This document shows, piece by piece, positions 1 through 12,600 of a stretch of 64,000 nucleotides of DNA; the stretch's first letter is position 1; every line of letters starts with the position of its first letter. The translations under genes and the position numbers were made by a program. Source of the stretch: Aurelia coerulea (lineage: Eukaryota; Cnidaria; Scyphozoa; Semaeostomeae; Ulmaridae); NCBI GenBank assembly GCA_039566865.1, contig CM076958.1:4123501-4187500 (forward strand). Direction: 5' to 3'. The notes beneath the pieces are model-generated. The model ran no database searches, was not told the DNA's origin, and saw nothing but the letters and a program-made list of their open reading frames with translations.

Positions 1-165
1 ACACATTAGGGAAACTTGCTAATGCTTTTAGCACGTTTTTCAAGGTTTCTCGAAGGGACATTTTTTTAAAGTCCGTTGTAAAATCTTAACGGAGTGACCG
101 ATTTCAGCCAGGAAAAATTCTAAAAATAATCAAACATGTTATGTTAGCTATTAGTTATTGAATTG
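1..165. repeat. Arm of a GGTGAGT-type MITE, cut by the window edge
   Basis: This stretch matches the arm of a TIR element family seen again near 1968, 4880, 20034, 23673, 24870 and 36488. Shared text includes a 'gagtgaccgatttcagcc'-like block and 'aaacatgtt'. Only one arm is visible. Confidence 0.6.
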
Positions 166-203
166 AATTGAATTTTGAATTGAATTGAATTGAATTGAAT
201 TCA
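156..203. repeat. (GAATT)n microsatellite
   Basis: About nine GAATT units, one of them interrupted. The run sits between two MITE arms, downstream of the receptor gene's last visible exon. Confidence 0.85.
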
Positions 204-285
204 ACTAGATATTGCAAATATCATTTCTTATATATTCAGGTTGTAGAAGCCTCTCAAACGCCGGGCCTTCAGGCAGCTTGTACAG

Positions 286-407
286 CTTTGCATTTTTGGA
301 ATTACTGGTTGAGAGAATGTCCTTTGTCTGCAATCGCTAATCACTTTGAATCATGCTGTCAATCAAAAGCAACTGATATCATTGCATTATAAAATCTGTT
401 CTTTGTT
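286..407. mobile_element. Single arm of the ~600-bp foldback element family
   Basis: The block matches the right arm of the foldback elements at 13444, 35490, 61013 and 62345 (shared: 'tttgtctgcaatcgctaat', 'aaaatctgttctttgtt'). It ends exactly where the last exon of the receptor gene stops being open. The element therefore supplies two of the three bases of the stop codon at 406-408. Confidence 0.6.
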
Positions 408-621
408 AGCTGACCCATTTTTGGACCCGACTATATATGTACTTACTGGTTGCAGCTTTCTTTGGTTGGCGTGGTCTGTAATAGAAGTATTCCCAAGCAA
501 CACCAATGATGGTAAAGAAGGCTATCATGCCAAGGCACGAGTAAACAGCAGCTTGAAAAATATTGGACTGAGGATCAAACAGATTGCTTGACTTTTCTTC
601 AGCGGCACTTTTCGAAGATTC
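406..621 (-). CDS. Receptor exon 8: M4 helix and cytoplasmic tail
   Basis: Acceptor 'caacacag'. The exon encodes a hydrophilic linker, then the helix AAVYSCLGMIAFFTIIGVAW, then a basic tail. It stays open to TAA at 408-406. A consensus donor, ACCA|GTAAGT at 446-441, may instead end the exon at 447 and lead to further exons left of the window. Confidence 0.75.
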   Translation of the reverse strand, partial: ESSKSAAEEKSSNLFDPQSNIFQAAVYSCLGMIAFFTIIGVAWEYFYYRPRQPKKAATSKYIYSRVQKWVS

Positions 622-3600
622 CTGTGTTGAAAAATGAGATGAAATCATGCAACAGACAGACAAACACCGTGCGAGGGTGAGTAAAAAAAAGTTAATACGT
701 TTAATTTGCTAGCTACTCCTCAGAAAACTATCCGTGTAATCATTTCATTTCATTTCATTTCATTTTATAATATTTATACAGGGTAAGTATTCAACGTATA
801 ATACAAAAATTGATTTACAAACTGCCCTGTTAAAAGAAAGAAAAAAGCAACTTACAATATCAAGATAAAAACTAATATATAAGTATTAAAAGTCAAAAGG
901 AAAAGTGTGATTATGTACAGGATCTGGCATTTTTCAATGACGATTTGAATTGTGAGAAAGTACTGGCCATCTTATTTTCTCTGTTTAGTTTGTTCCAAAG
1001 TTTGGCCCCTCTATATGAGAAGCATTTTTGGCCACATGCGGTTTTTAGCAATGGTACATAAAGGTCTGTGCAGGTATTACGAAGCTGTCTAGTACTGGTT
1101 TCTGATAACCTTTGGAACAGTCCTGTAAGATAATCAGGCGCTTCATAAATTAGGCCATAAGGATTGCAATACGGTATGCTTGACTGCAGTCTATTTAAAA
1201 TAATCTCATAACGAGGTTGCTTCACTTACCGGAAGTGCTTTCATCTTCTTTTGAATGACAGTTGTGATCTCACTTTCCTTTGTACTCAAAGATCGTCTCA
1301 TGCACCTTTCAAAAGAGCTGTCCTTGGCGAGCGTGTTGGTAATAGCAAATCCGTATGCAAACTGATGATCAAATACAGTGCTAACTCGTAAACCGGTCGA
1401 TTCTGCAAGCTGCGCTTGATAAGCGCCTGCCACGTAACTGTCAATCAAGCCACCAGTGATGGACTCCTCTGGTTTAAGGATAGCGTTCTTCATTTCTTCC
1501 ACGGTGGATCGCACTGCAACGAAATAATTTGAAATCAACTCGAGGGAATCACCATAACGTAGGGTCTACTGGGGGTGAAATGGGTAAGTACGGGGTAAGA
1601 TGGGTAGGGCGACAAATTTTGATAAATTCAGATAAAGTCTTTTTCCACAGTTTTCGTCTAGCTACAACGGCTTCAAATTCCCTGCTTGACATAGCGAATG
1701 TTGGTTTATCAGTTCACGGTCTACCGTTTTCTAGAAATCAATGTTACCCATCATTATACGCCAAGCATTCCCATGTTACGCCTGCAGGGCGCCTGCAGAC
1801 CCTATCCTATTACCGGGTGTCGTTAACTTTCGGAAAATAATGTCCTAGTCCTACTTCAGTTTCGAACGCTCTCCACCAATTACATTTATTACCAGGTTTG
1901 CGGGCCGGACCATGGGGTAATAATTATAATGAATGACTTGAACAAGAGAGCGTGGTCTTCCGATAAAGGGTGAGTAAAAAATACGCCCGGTGTTTGAAAA
2001 GCTACAGAATCATGAGCATATTGCCCTTGAACACGCTTTAGCAAGTGCTATTCCCCCTAGCATGAATAACTTATTCAGGGGATCCCATTCCCCTAAAAGG
2101 ATAAAATACATGAATACATGTAAGTGTCATTATTGTCAGGAAGGAAAACAATGGAAATTTCGCTCGTCGTTTGCACTTGTTTTTGCCGGTTTTCGAAAGG
2201 GGCTTTCTGCAGAAAATCTCCCATATCCACGGGAAGGAATGACCGATTAAAGCCGGATAAATTAGTGAACCTAATTGAACATATCGGCAATAAAACAAAA
2301 ACAAGACAGTTTTTAATATTATTGTTTTGACATTCAGGGAACAGCATTTTTTCAGACGAAAAATTTGATAAAATAGCCGACAAGCTTAAGCATTTTTTCA
2401 TTTTTGTTCTAATTTCTGAGCATTGACAATATAGGTACAATTCAATTTATAAAAAATCCGTAACTTCGAAATGCGTGAAAAGAGGCCTAAAGCCCTCGAC
2501 CAGAAAATAAACAATCTCCTCACTGAAACACATTTCATCCCCCTTGAGAGATGAGCATCAAATCTTCATAAAAGCAAGGACGTACGTGATCTGATGTGTG
2601 AAAAGAGGCCTAAAACTCTGGACCAGAAAATAAACAATCCCTTCACTGAAACACATTTCATCCCCCTTGAGAGATGAGCATCAAATCTTCATAAAAGCAA
2701 GGACGCACGTGATCTGAAGTGAGGAGAGATTACTTATCCCTTTTCGCGCATTTCAAAGAAGAGGTATTTCATAAATCCAATTTTACCTATATTTTACAAT
2801 GAGGCTCATAAAAAATAGAACAAAAATCACAAAATATACTTTGGATTTTCGGCTATCAACCAAACTTTGATTCATTCTAATACCTCAATTATTCTCTGAA
2901 TAAACAAAGGCAAATTTTGCAAAGCAAAAACTTCCGTTTTCTAGAGGACAAAGTGATTTGCCTTCCTGAAGAATAGACTTCACACCTCTGAGTGCACTCA
3001 ATCAAATCAAAATAAATAGAGAAAGCCAAACATTGTGGTAAGCTACGTTGAAGGTGTGAAATCTATTCTTGAGGCTGTCAGATCGCTTTGTCTTCACAAC
3101 AGAACTGTATCCTTTGTTTTACGGAATTCACCCTTGCCTTTCAATAACGAATTTCAAACGTGTGAAGTTCTCTTTGATCGAACTGGTATCTTTTCTTGCT
3201 TCACTTTTGAATCATCAAATATGAGAACATGCCGGTTGGCAGCTTCGAGCTCATAACATACCTTTTACTTTGGCGTTGCTCTTGATTCCGTATCTTTGTT
3301 CTTCAGTGTTGTTGAGGGCTACGATCTGCAAAGAGAATGAAAACACAACTTCATACCAATCTGCATGGATGCACAGCACAAGCATCAAATCTTAACGGAA
3401 CTTGCACCAATGATTGACGGACCCTCTGATTATTTAATGGCTGGAAAGGAACTTCAGGCATTTTGCTAGAATAAACGTTTGGCAATTTCTGATATCCTGA
3501 ATATTTCAGCTTTTGGTGAAATGCTTTCATGTAAAGAAAGGTACACGTGGATCTAAGACTTCGTAGTTAACAGTTCCAATGCTTTTACACAACAGGCCCT

Positions 3601-6600
3601 AATTATCAGTTTCATTTCGCTACTGACTAATCCAAGTTTAATACTGGCATCCAATTTTGAACGACCCTCAAACTATATTAGTCTAACAACCATGCCTATC
3701 TTTGAAAGAATCTATGAAAAGTTTCGAAAGAAAATTTAAATCATCATACATCTTACATTGATAGAAAAACAACGATTTCTCTTCATACTACCCCCATTAC
3801 CCATTACCAGAATCTTTAGTAAAACAGCTAACCCCAATCCCAGAAAATTCCAAGTGAAAGTATACCCCAATCACAGAAAATTTTCAGTAAGTATATCCCA
3901 TTCCCAGAACTTTCAGGCCAAAAACTACCCAAAATTAGCGTACATCCCCGTCTGACCCAATAGTGGAGCTCCCCCCCCCTCGGATACTACCCAAGTTAGC
4001 TACTAGTCCTGAGTAAACGAGTGAATAAAGTAAAATAGAAGCACTTTGATGCGACTTGAAATAAACACGACGTTTCGAGCATAGCCCGTTATCAAGCCGA
4101 TCTGGGTCCAGAAAGTATCGTAAATAAATAAATAGATACTTTAAGACATCATACCGTTGCTCCATAGATGCTGACGTCATTGCTCAAGGACAGTGCAGTC
4201 AACGATGTGGTTACAGTAGCAGTGAAGATTGAGATGATGACCAATCCAACAAGAACCCAAAAGAAGGCAAAGACACGAGCGATGAATGATCTTGGGGCAC
4301 GGTCACCATATCTATAAAAGGTATATAGTGTCCGTCTCAAATAAGATGTCATGTGAGATTTGAGATAACGCAAAATTAAAGGCAGTCTGTCACCCATTTG
4401 ATTGGGTGACAAGGACAATACAAACAATAAGAGAACTGAATGGCTGGTGATCCTACTGATTGTCTACGGCCGTAAAAAGGGACAACAATTAGCCGTCCTT
4501 TGTTTCCAGTGCACAGATTCACAAAGACATCTGTTGTGTTGAGCTCCGACTTTATTGCAGCCAAGCAGATACGTGACAGACTGCCTTTAATCATGCAAAT
4601 CTACCACTTTACAAGAAACTCACTTTGAATTTTTGCTATAACAGGAGGAAAACAATGGGCTAATTCAAGAGACAGCGATAGGCTGATGCCAAAAATGCCA
4701 AAATTTTGCAACTAAAATAAAATGCTTACCCGACAGTCGTCATTGAAACGAAGGCCCACCAAAAGCCTTCCCATGCTCCCTTGAAGAATGATGTAGGAAA
4801 CTGATCTGGGTTCCAATATGAATCCTATCAAGGCAAAACTCCGATGTGAGTGATTACCCTGTACAGAGATGCTGGGTGACACAGAAAAGTGCACGGCGTT
4901 TGAAAGGCCTCTGTCCCCTGAATATCACAGCAACACTATTTGTTTTTATCTTGTTGAACAGCCGATATATTAAATAATGTCAAGAATTTTCCTTGTTGAA
5001 ATCAGACGGTTTCTTCCGAAAGTATGAGGGATTTCCTGCGAAGGCACACTTAAGTAGCCTAACAAAGTGGCCTAAAATTGCGACAAAATTCCCCCACGAT
5101 CTATGCCTTGCAACAATGACTTGGTTATAATTTAGCACAAGCTTCCTTCTTGGGAGGATGAACAAGTCTTCCCTATTAAGCCTGGTTTTCATCGCCGATG
5201 CTGTAAGACAATCCAGTGGCGGACACTTGGGGGGGCGAGGGGGGGCGGCCGCCCCCCCAATAATTCCAAAGGAAAGTGAAACTTTCAGTCTACATTTTAG
5301 GCATTTCCTTCATACAGCGCAAATGTACAGAGAAATAGTCTTATCATGGCATCAATATTCAACACATTATGAAGAGTTTACAGATATATCACCAAAATCA
5401 AGATTCAAATCAACTTTTTACGTAAATAAATTGCAAGTTTAACAAAACGGCACTACTCTGTCCTTTTGGTGCACCCACTGGTCTAGCACTTTATCTAAAT
5501 CTAGAGATTTTAAAAGGTCTTTGTTCAATGACAGTACCATAAAGTCACTCGCCAGTAAAAAGTCCAGGCTATTGCGACTCCAGCTCAGCACGCGATTCAT
5601 TGCACTGAAACTGCGTTCAACTGTTGCAGTACCAACAGGAAGAGTTTTTGATACTTTGATAAGTTGCTCCAAATTTCTGTACAAATTCATATCAATCCCC
5701 TTTCCAGCTTTTATCACAACTGATGCCCGTTCACATTCTGATTTCAGTAGCCCAACATCTACGGCTAGGCAATCGTCAAATCGTGAAACTAGGGGACACA
5801 TAGTTTGGTGATCCAAGTACAGTTCTTTTGAAGCATCTAGTGCATCCATTGCAGCCAAAACTTCAACATTGTCATTGTTGAAACGTCTGTCAAGCTCTTC
5901 AAGGATCAGTGGAATTGAGTGCTTCTTGAGATCTTCACAAAACTTTATTTGGCTACCAGGGTCTTCTGTAGTTTCCCTTTGAATGTGGATGGGATCCTCG
6001 AAAGTGGTCAGTATTCCAACAGAAGAGCAGAGTGACTCGGCAGCATCAAGAATGTCATGTACGTTCAGATGTTGCAACAGTTGTCGCACAGCCAGCATTT
6101 CACTTGCAATTGAGATCCATTTGATGTTGCTTTCTTGCATTGCCTTACTCAATCCATTCATAATGGCCAAGATACGATGAAGGAAACAAAGTGAAATGAT
6201 GAACCTACCAGACAGCATTTTATGGTACAAGCCAGCAGCAACGTCTGATTGGTTTGAATTGGAAGTTGCAATCTTTTGAAGGCTTACCAAAATTGCTTTA
6301 AACCGTCTAACGATCGTGTTTACTCCCTCAAATTTGCAGGCCCATCGAACTTCCGTCAATGAAGAAGCAGCCATCAATGGCTCCTTTGGGTAGTGTTTCT
6401 TCTGACACTCCTCAAAGAATTCCTTGTGCTTTGCAACGTTAAAAACCTTATGCAGGGCTTTGTATGTCTCTATCACCTCCTTTGCTGCTTTGACTTTGCT
6501 GAGGTAGGTTGCCACGATCAGGTTTAGGCGATGAGCAGCACAGTGAATATAAATCAGCCAGGGATACTGGCGTGCAAGCCTTGCAGCAACTCCTTCGTAG

Positions 6601-9600
6601 CATCCACTCATAACAGAAGCACCATCTGCCCCGACAGCAAGAAGAGAGGCTGAAGTGTTCATTCTTTCAAAAGAAGGCAAAATTCCTGTGTTGACGATCG
6701 TTGCAGCATCTGTTTCTTTAAGCCTGGCGAGTTCGTAGAAGCGCTCCTCAATCTCACCCAATTCATTTACGAACCTGAAACATATTGCCAGCTCCTCATG
6801 TCCAGCATTGTCCTTGCATTCATCGATCAGCATTGAATACATGCCAGCTTCATTGATCTGTTCCTTGATGGTTCTTCTCACCTCAAATGCCATGGCTTTG
6901 ACCAATTCATTGGATGAACGCTTTGACGTGTAATCGTAGGTCCTGTACCGCTGTTTCATCTTGTCATGAAACTTCTTGAACAAGGGGTTTGTTCGGAGCA
7001 TTAGATTGATAAATTCCTTCCATTTACCAGCATTCTGTGATTCGTTTGTTTCGTCGTGCCCTCGGTATGCCATTTCTTCTGAGCAGAAATATTGATGGTA
7101 CTGGAGTAGCATCTTCATATACTCTCGGTTGTTGCTAACAACTGAAGGCCGGTCTGGATCTAGCATATTCCTGATACCAGCTGCTTCTTGTTCTCGTTGG
7201 CTAGCATGGGACTCCCATCGGGTCATAGAAAGAAGATGGTCGCTGCATGCATCATGCTTCCGTAGCCCTCGATTTGTTTCCATAGCCTTGGCCCAAGCGT
7301 TCCAGCCAGTTTTCGTGAATGCTATATCAGACTTTGACGTAGACGTGCTGAAGTTTCTGCATGCAAAGCAAAATGCCCTGTCTTCCTTGACGCTGTATTC
7401 GAGCCATCGAAAGCCTTCATACCAGATAGCTCTAAAGCAGCGGTTCTTGCGGCCTTTTGGGAATGATGCCAACTTTGGCTGTGAAGGACCGCAATCCACG
7501 CTTCCTAGGTCATCACCAGAAGCTATCATCGGAGCCTGGAACTGGCTGTCATTTCTCGAAGCTGTATCTTTTTCCATCATCTGCAAAGTCATAGTCGTTT
7601 CTGCCTGATCCTCGTGAGTTTCCAAAGCGATTTCTTCAGGGGTTTCTGAATTGGAGTCGTTGCTAGTTTCTTCAGGCTAGAAGGAATGTTTCTACATAAG
7701 TAAACTTGCTATATTACTTAAATTGAATTAATTTGGCTCAACAGCAACAATCTTGGCAATTTTAAACATCAGTGTGGCTAGCAAACAATTTAGGTTTATG
7801 AAATCGCGTTCAAAACTGTTTTGAGAAGGATTCGGCATACAGTTTTCATTGGAACTGAATTGGCTAAATTATAGACTTTCTGGTAAACTATGATATGCAT
7901 TCGAAATACTCTTATAGCATTTCTAAGTTTCTGTATTTTGTATATGAAATGAAGCCAAGAATGTAACCCTGTGAAATGTAATGTAACTCCTATAAAAGGC
8001 TCTGATACTTGATAGAAACGAGTATAACTTTCTACATAATAACTGTCAATGATAACTGTCAATACCATATAATTTTGTTTTCTCCAAGCAGTGCCAAAAA
8101 CGTCAATTCAATTATCTTAGGATTATTAAATGCCTTAGATCGAAATTGTCTACTCACCTCTCGATGTGTCCGTTTGGCAAAAAATGATGTAATAGGTTGA
8201 CTTTTGACCGTTTGTTTTCCTCTTTTCATTCTGGTAAATGGATGAAGTGACTACGTGGTGAAATTTATCGATGAATCTTACTGCGTTGTGTGTCTTTCGG
8301 CGTTCTTACGACTTTGATAACTTGAAAAATCTGTGCTGAAATGCAGTTTCATTCCACCCAATAAATAGGACTTTTCAAAAACTTATTTCTAGGCATTACA
8401 CCATTTTACGTCACTCTAATTGTTTTAACGTTCTTTCATTCAGCATTCTTTCCCGCCCTCCACTACATTGTTTCTGCGTCATGACACCCATCAACCTTTG
8501 ACGTAACTCTTTGTTTCGATACACACATCAATATTGCTTCACGAGACATTTTGATGCTTCTTCTGGCTTACTATTATTCTGAACTGTCAGTATGCAGTCA
8601 TTATGTCGTTAACTCGTTATTATCAATTTTAAAGGATGAATACTGTATGAATGAACTGAACAATTGCAAAAGCTCAAATATCATACAAAAGCTATTCATT
8701 TCATTGGCAATGCATATTTTCATCAAAAGTAGTAATCCTTGTCGTGTCGTTGCCCTGCCCACATTTACGCATTTGCAGATCAAGAGATACTTCTCGTAAT
8801 GTAGCCGCGCGTGATGAGCTAAATTTTCTAATTGTAGAATAGATAACGAATACCTCAGGCGGAAAACGCAGTCTCACAATAAATCGGAGGGCAAGAACGA
8901 CGACAAATAAAATCATTTTGTGTAGTATTTCAGCATTATCAGAATTATTTCAGCATTTCTATTTTAACGGATGACAGGTCCACGAGTAATAAACGACAAA
9001 TCCAAGAGACATAAAACGAGTGGCTAAGCCATATTGATTTGATATAGAACGTTTCGGATCAATTTCCAAGATCCATCATCAGCGTGTTGCAAGTGGGCGT
9101 AATCGCCATTAAATAAGGCAGTAACAAAGAGTACCAAAAAAGGGCAAACGGTGCAAAAACACCAAATGGGTTGGGGAAAAATCGTGTCATCGTGTCATCA
9201 TGTAAAGATAACGAATACATCAAAAAGGGCGTTGCCCTTGTTTTCCGAGAGTTTGAAGGGCGTGGTCACTAAAAATTTTCCTGGGGGCTTCGCCCCCAGA
9301 CCCCCGTTATGTTTTCGCCCCCCCAATAAATAGCAAAGTGTCCGCCACTGATTTCTTTGAATTGAATGGCTTGAAAAGGAAAAATGATATAACCTACAAG
9401 AAAACCATGGTTTATCAAGGTCTACAATATGGTGGCAAGCAGAAATCTGTAGGTTTTCTGGTTTAGGATTTAGAAATTTTATGACGTCATAGCCTCAAAT
9501 TTAATAAATATCGCCATTTTGAAGCTAATCAAGATATCAATAAATGTATTTTAGAATATTCCAAAAAAATATTTAGATAGGATTCAAATTCGTGCACATG

Positions 9601-12600
9601 TGAACTTCTAAAATACGACAAAGATACTATTTCCCTATCAAAAGCTTAAAGAAGGTACGTATTGGGCTGGGGCACCAAAGAACAACCGTTGTTACCTGTT
9701 TCAGGCAACCAGACAACCTTTGATTGAATTTTTATTGTTCTTAAGCAGACAGTTTACTAAAAACGATACTTTTTTCAACGAAATTGCTTTCTGATCAAAT
9801 CGCTAATGACCATGGAAAGAAAGGATCGTTTTGGGCAAAGTAAATTCTCATAATTGCTCAGATCTTTCTTCTTCGCTATAAACCTTCAAGAGACAGAACC
9901 TGGGTTACTTAAGACAACTTACCAGCGCCCACATAACAATTCCAGAGAGAGCAGCCATAATCAAAGTGAGAACCAAGACTGGCCAACCTTGTAGGACAGC
10001 ATCCATGACAGCCTTCGCCGCATTACCGGCTGGCTGCTTCTTTTGGAGGTATATGACACCAGGGGACTCCACCAACGGAAAGTATGGAGTGTTTTGGTAT
10101 TTCACATCTGTCATACTTCCGTAAATTGGTAAGGCAATGTATGTGCTATTGCTCGCTGTAAGATGAAGATTTAAAATTACAAAGAGCAGATGAAGCTGAT
10201 CGTTGAACAATGTGCTGCAGATGGTTTTTTTAATTTAGTATGGCATTGCGGTTTGAAACCTTTCTTCTGCGAAGGCGCACTAAGACACAGGAGTACAAGG
10301 AAAATATATTCAAATAACATGAAGCATTTATGCCTAAACCGTTCAGTTGCACACATCAGTTGAAGAGGAAACAGGGAAGAAAAAGGACAAAAAAAACCAG
10401 GCAAAGATCAAAACAAGGTAAATAAATACGTAATCAAAACATCCGTGTCCTAACACCCTTGGTAAAAGCAGCTGCCTGCTGAAGGAATCACGAGGTGCGG
10501 TCACATCAAGAACAAGGACCAGGGCACTGCTTCGATAAATTCAGCTTGTCAGTTCATTTCATTTTCATTAAATTCTTATTTATTTAAACAGGGTAAAGTT
10601 ATCAATTATATACATAAATTGTTTTCCATGCCCTGTGCAAAGAAAAAGACAAAACCTTAAAGTTTACAATCTAAATACAAAATAAGAAATAACAAAGTAA
10701 AAGTCGTTTAAAAATAATAGAACAATCGGTAGGAATCAAGTTATGTCTTCAAACTACGTTCGGATGACAGGTAGAAATGTACAACAAAAATCTAAACTTA
10801 CTGAATTCTGCTTTGAGGTCCTCTGAGCTGTTAAGTGGCATTGGTTTGTAAACGATTTGTGAACATGCGCCACAACAGTCTTTGACGAGCGTCGCGAGGA
10901 TGTCTGGAAATATACCAATGGGTGGTTGTGACGTCGGTGTACCCTTAGCTCGTGAGATATAAGGAGGTATGTTCCACCAAGCAGCGTACAGTTTTGCTCT
11001 ACAAGCTGCATTTTTGAACACAGTGCAGTTATCTGAAATAAAAGAGGCGAAAGTGATGTGAAGTTGCGTTTTTTAGCGCCAAGCGCTGGGATCGCAGAAG
11101 TAGAGAATATAATAATAATAATAATAAATAATTTGTTTAGAGTTGGCGTAAAACTCTAATAACTGTGTAAAAGCTAATTAATGCCAACTATCTATTAAAG
11201 CTAATTAAAGTAACCACAAGCTAAATGAACTCTAGACTTGCTCCAAGTTCATTCCACGGCCCACCAGCGCCGAGAAATATAACCACCCATAGAAGACCTG
11301 ATTGAGTATGTATGACCCCTTGTCGTGACGCTCAAGCGCTTGGGCTTTACACTGTCCGCCTGACTGTTCTGCCTGCAAAGTCAGAGGATTACACCTCTGC
11401 GCAATAGCACCTTCCAACAACAAGTACTTCTCTACGGGGTGCGCTAAGAATTGCCCATTTTTTAAAGGCCACGATAAATCGTACACAGGATCGATTTTGA
11501 AGATCTATGTTTAATCATTTTGTAAAGGTTTCAGTCTGTGTTCCTTGAGCTACAAACGAGTTTCTTAAAAATTCCGGTCTCGAACGCACTCAAAATGATC
11601 AAAAACGTCCATTAAATATTCTAGAGACTCGACATGAATGACAAAGTGTTGTATTAGAAATCGATTAGTTATAATCAGCTTCACGAGTGTCAACTTTTAA
11701 GATGGCAAGGGGTCTACACGTATCTTCTATGAGAAACTGCCTGTAAGAAACTCAACTCTCAGATCATTAAATAAATAAAGAAACTCCAGCGCTGGTAAAA
11801 TATTATTCAAGCAGCTATTAAATTTAGTCAAGGAATTCCTTAGCATATTTTCTCTTTCTTTTCACTTGTTTCCTGTATCATATTCCTCGGAAGGTACTTT
11901 AGTGATGTCATCGGAAAGGCTTCAAAAATTTCGTTTCAAAATGTCCATGCAGGCACAGGAAGCAAGATGAGGATTGTCATTTGTCATGGAACTCGCAAGA
12001 AACTCGTGAGAAACTCAGAGTACTCAACATAGGGCTCAAATCTTTAAAAAGGTCGGTGTAAAGTTCTATCCCAGTTTCCTTTGAATTAAATGGCTTGGAA
12101 GGAACTCATGGTTTCTTGCTGTAAATCTGCCGTGGAAATTTATTGAAATCTTGAATAGTTTCAAAATGTCGACATTTATTAAATTTGAGGCTATGACGTC
12201 ATCAAATTTCTAAATCTTAAACCAAAAAAGCTACCGATTTCTGTTTGCCATCATATTGTAGACCTTCATAAACTATGATTTTCTTGAAGGTTATATCATT
12301 TTTCCTCTATTGGCTTTGGCTTTACAATGATTTAAGTTTTTTCAAATGTTCCATGATTTTTTTCAAAAGTAACCAAATTGCTACCATTTTTAAAGAGATC
12401 AAGGTATCAAAAATTTCCACGGCAAATTTACAGCAAATTACCATAACTTCCTTTCAAGCCATTCAATTCAAAGAAAAATATCATAGAATTTTACAGCCAC
12501 CTTTTTAAAGATTTGAAAGATTTGAGCCCTATGCTAGAATACTTAAAAGTAACTTTGACAATGTCTATTAACTTAAGTTAATTTTTTGGAAAAAGCACAC

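Larger units (their letters stand above)
5214..9350 (-). mobile_element. hAT transposon, 4.1 kb, in receptor intron 3
   Basis: The ends are cagtggcggacactt at 5214 and its inverse aaagtgtccgccactg up to 9350. Just inside both ends lies a G/C-run block followed by 'caataa'. The transposase gene lies inside on the minus strand. The flanking 8-mers (agacaatc and atttcttt) do not match, and the two flanks belong to different repeat families, so no target-site duplication is visible. The 9-kb end also holds a Penelope-like ribozyme motif. Confidence 0.75.

Noticed and set aside
5521..7608. Plus-strand open frames of 65-159 codons over the transposase
   Set aside because: They are antisense shadows of the hAT transposase exon and show no domain.
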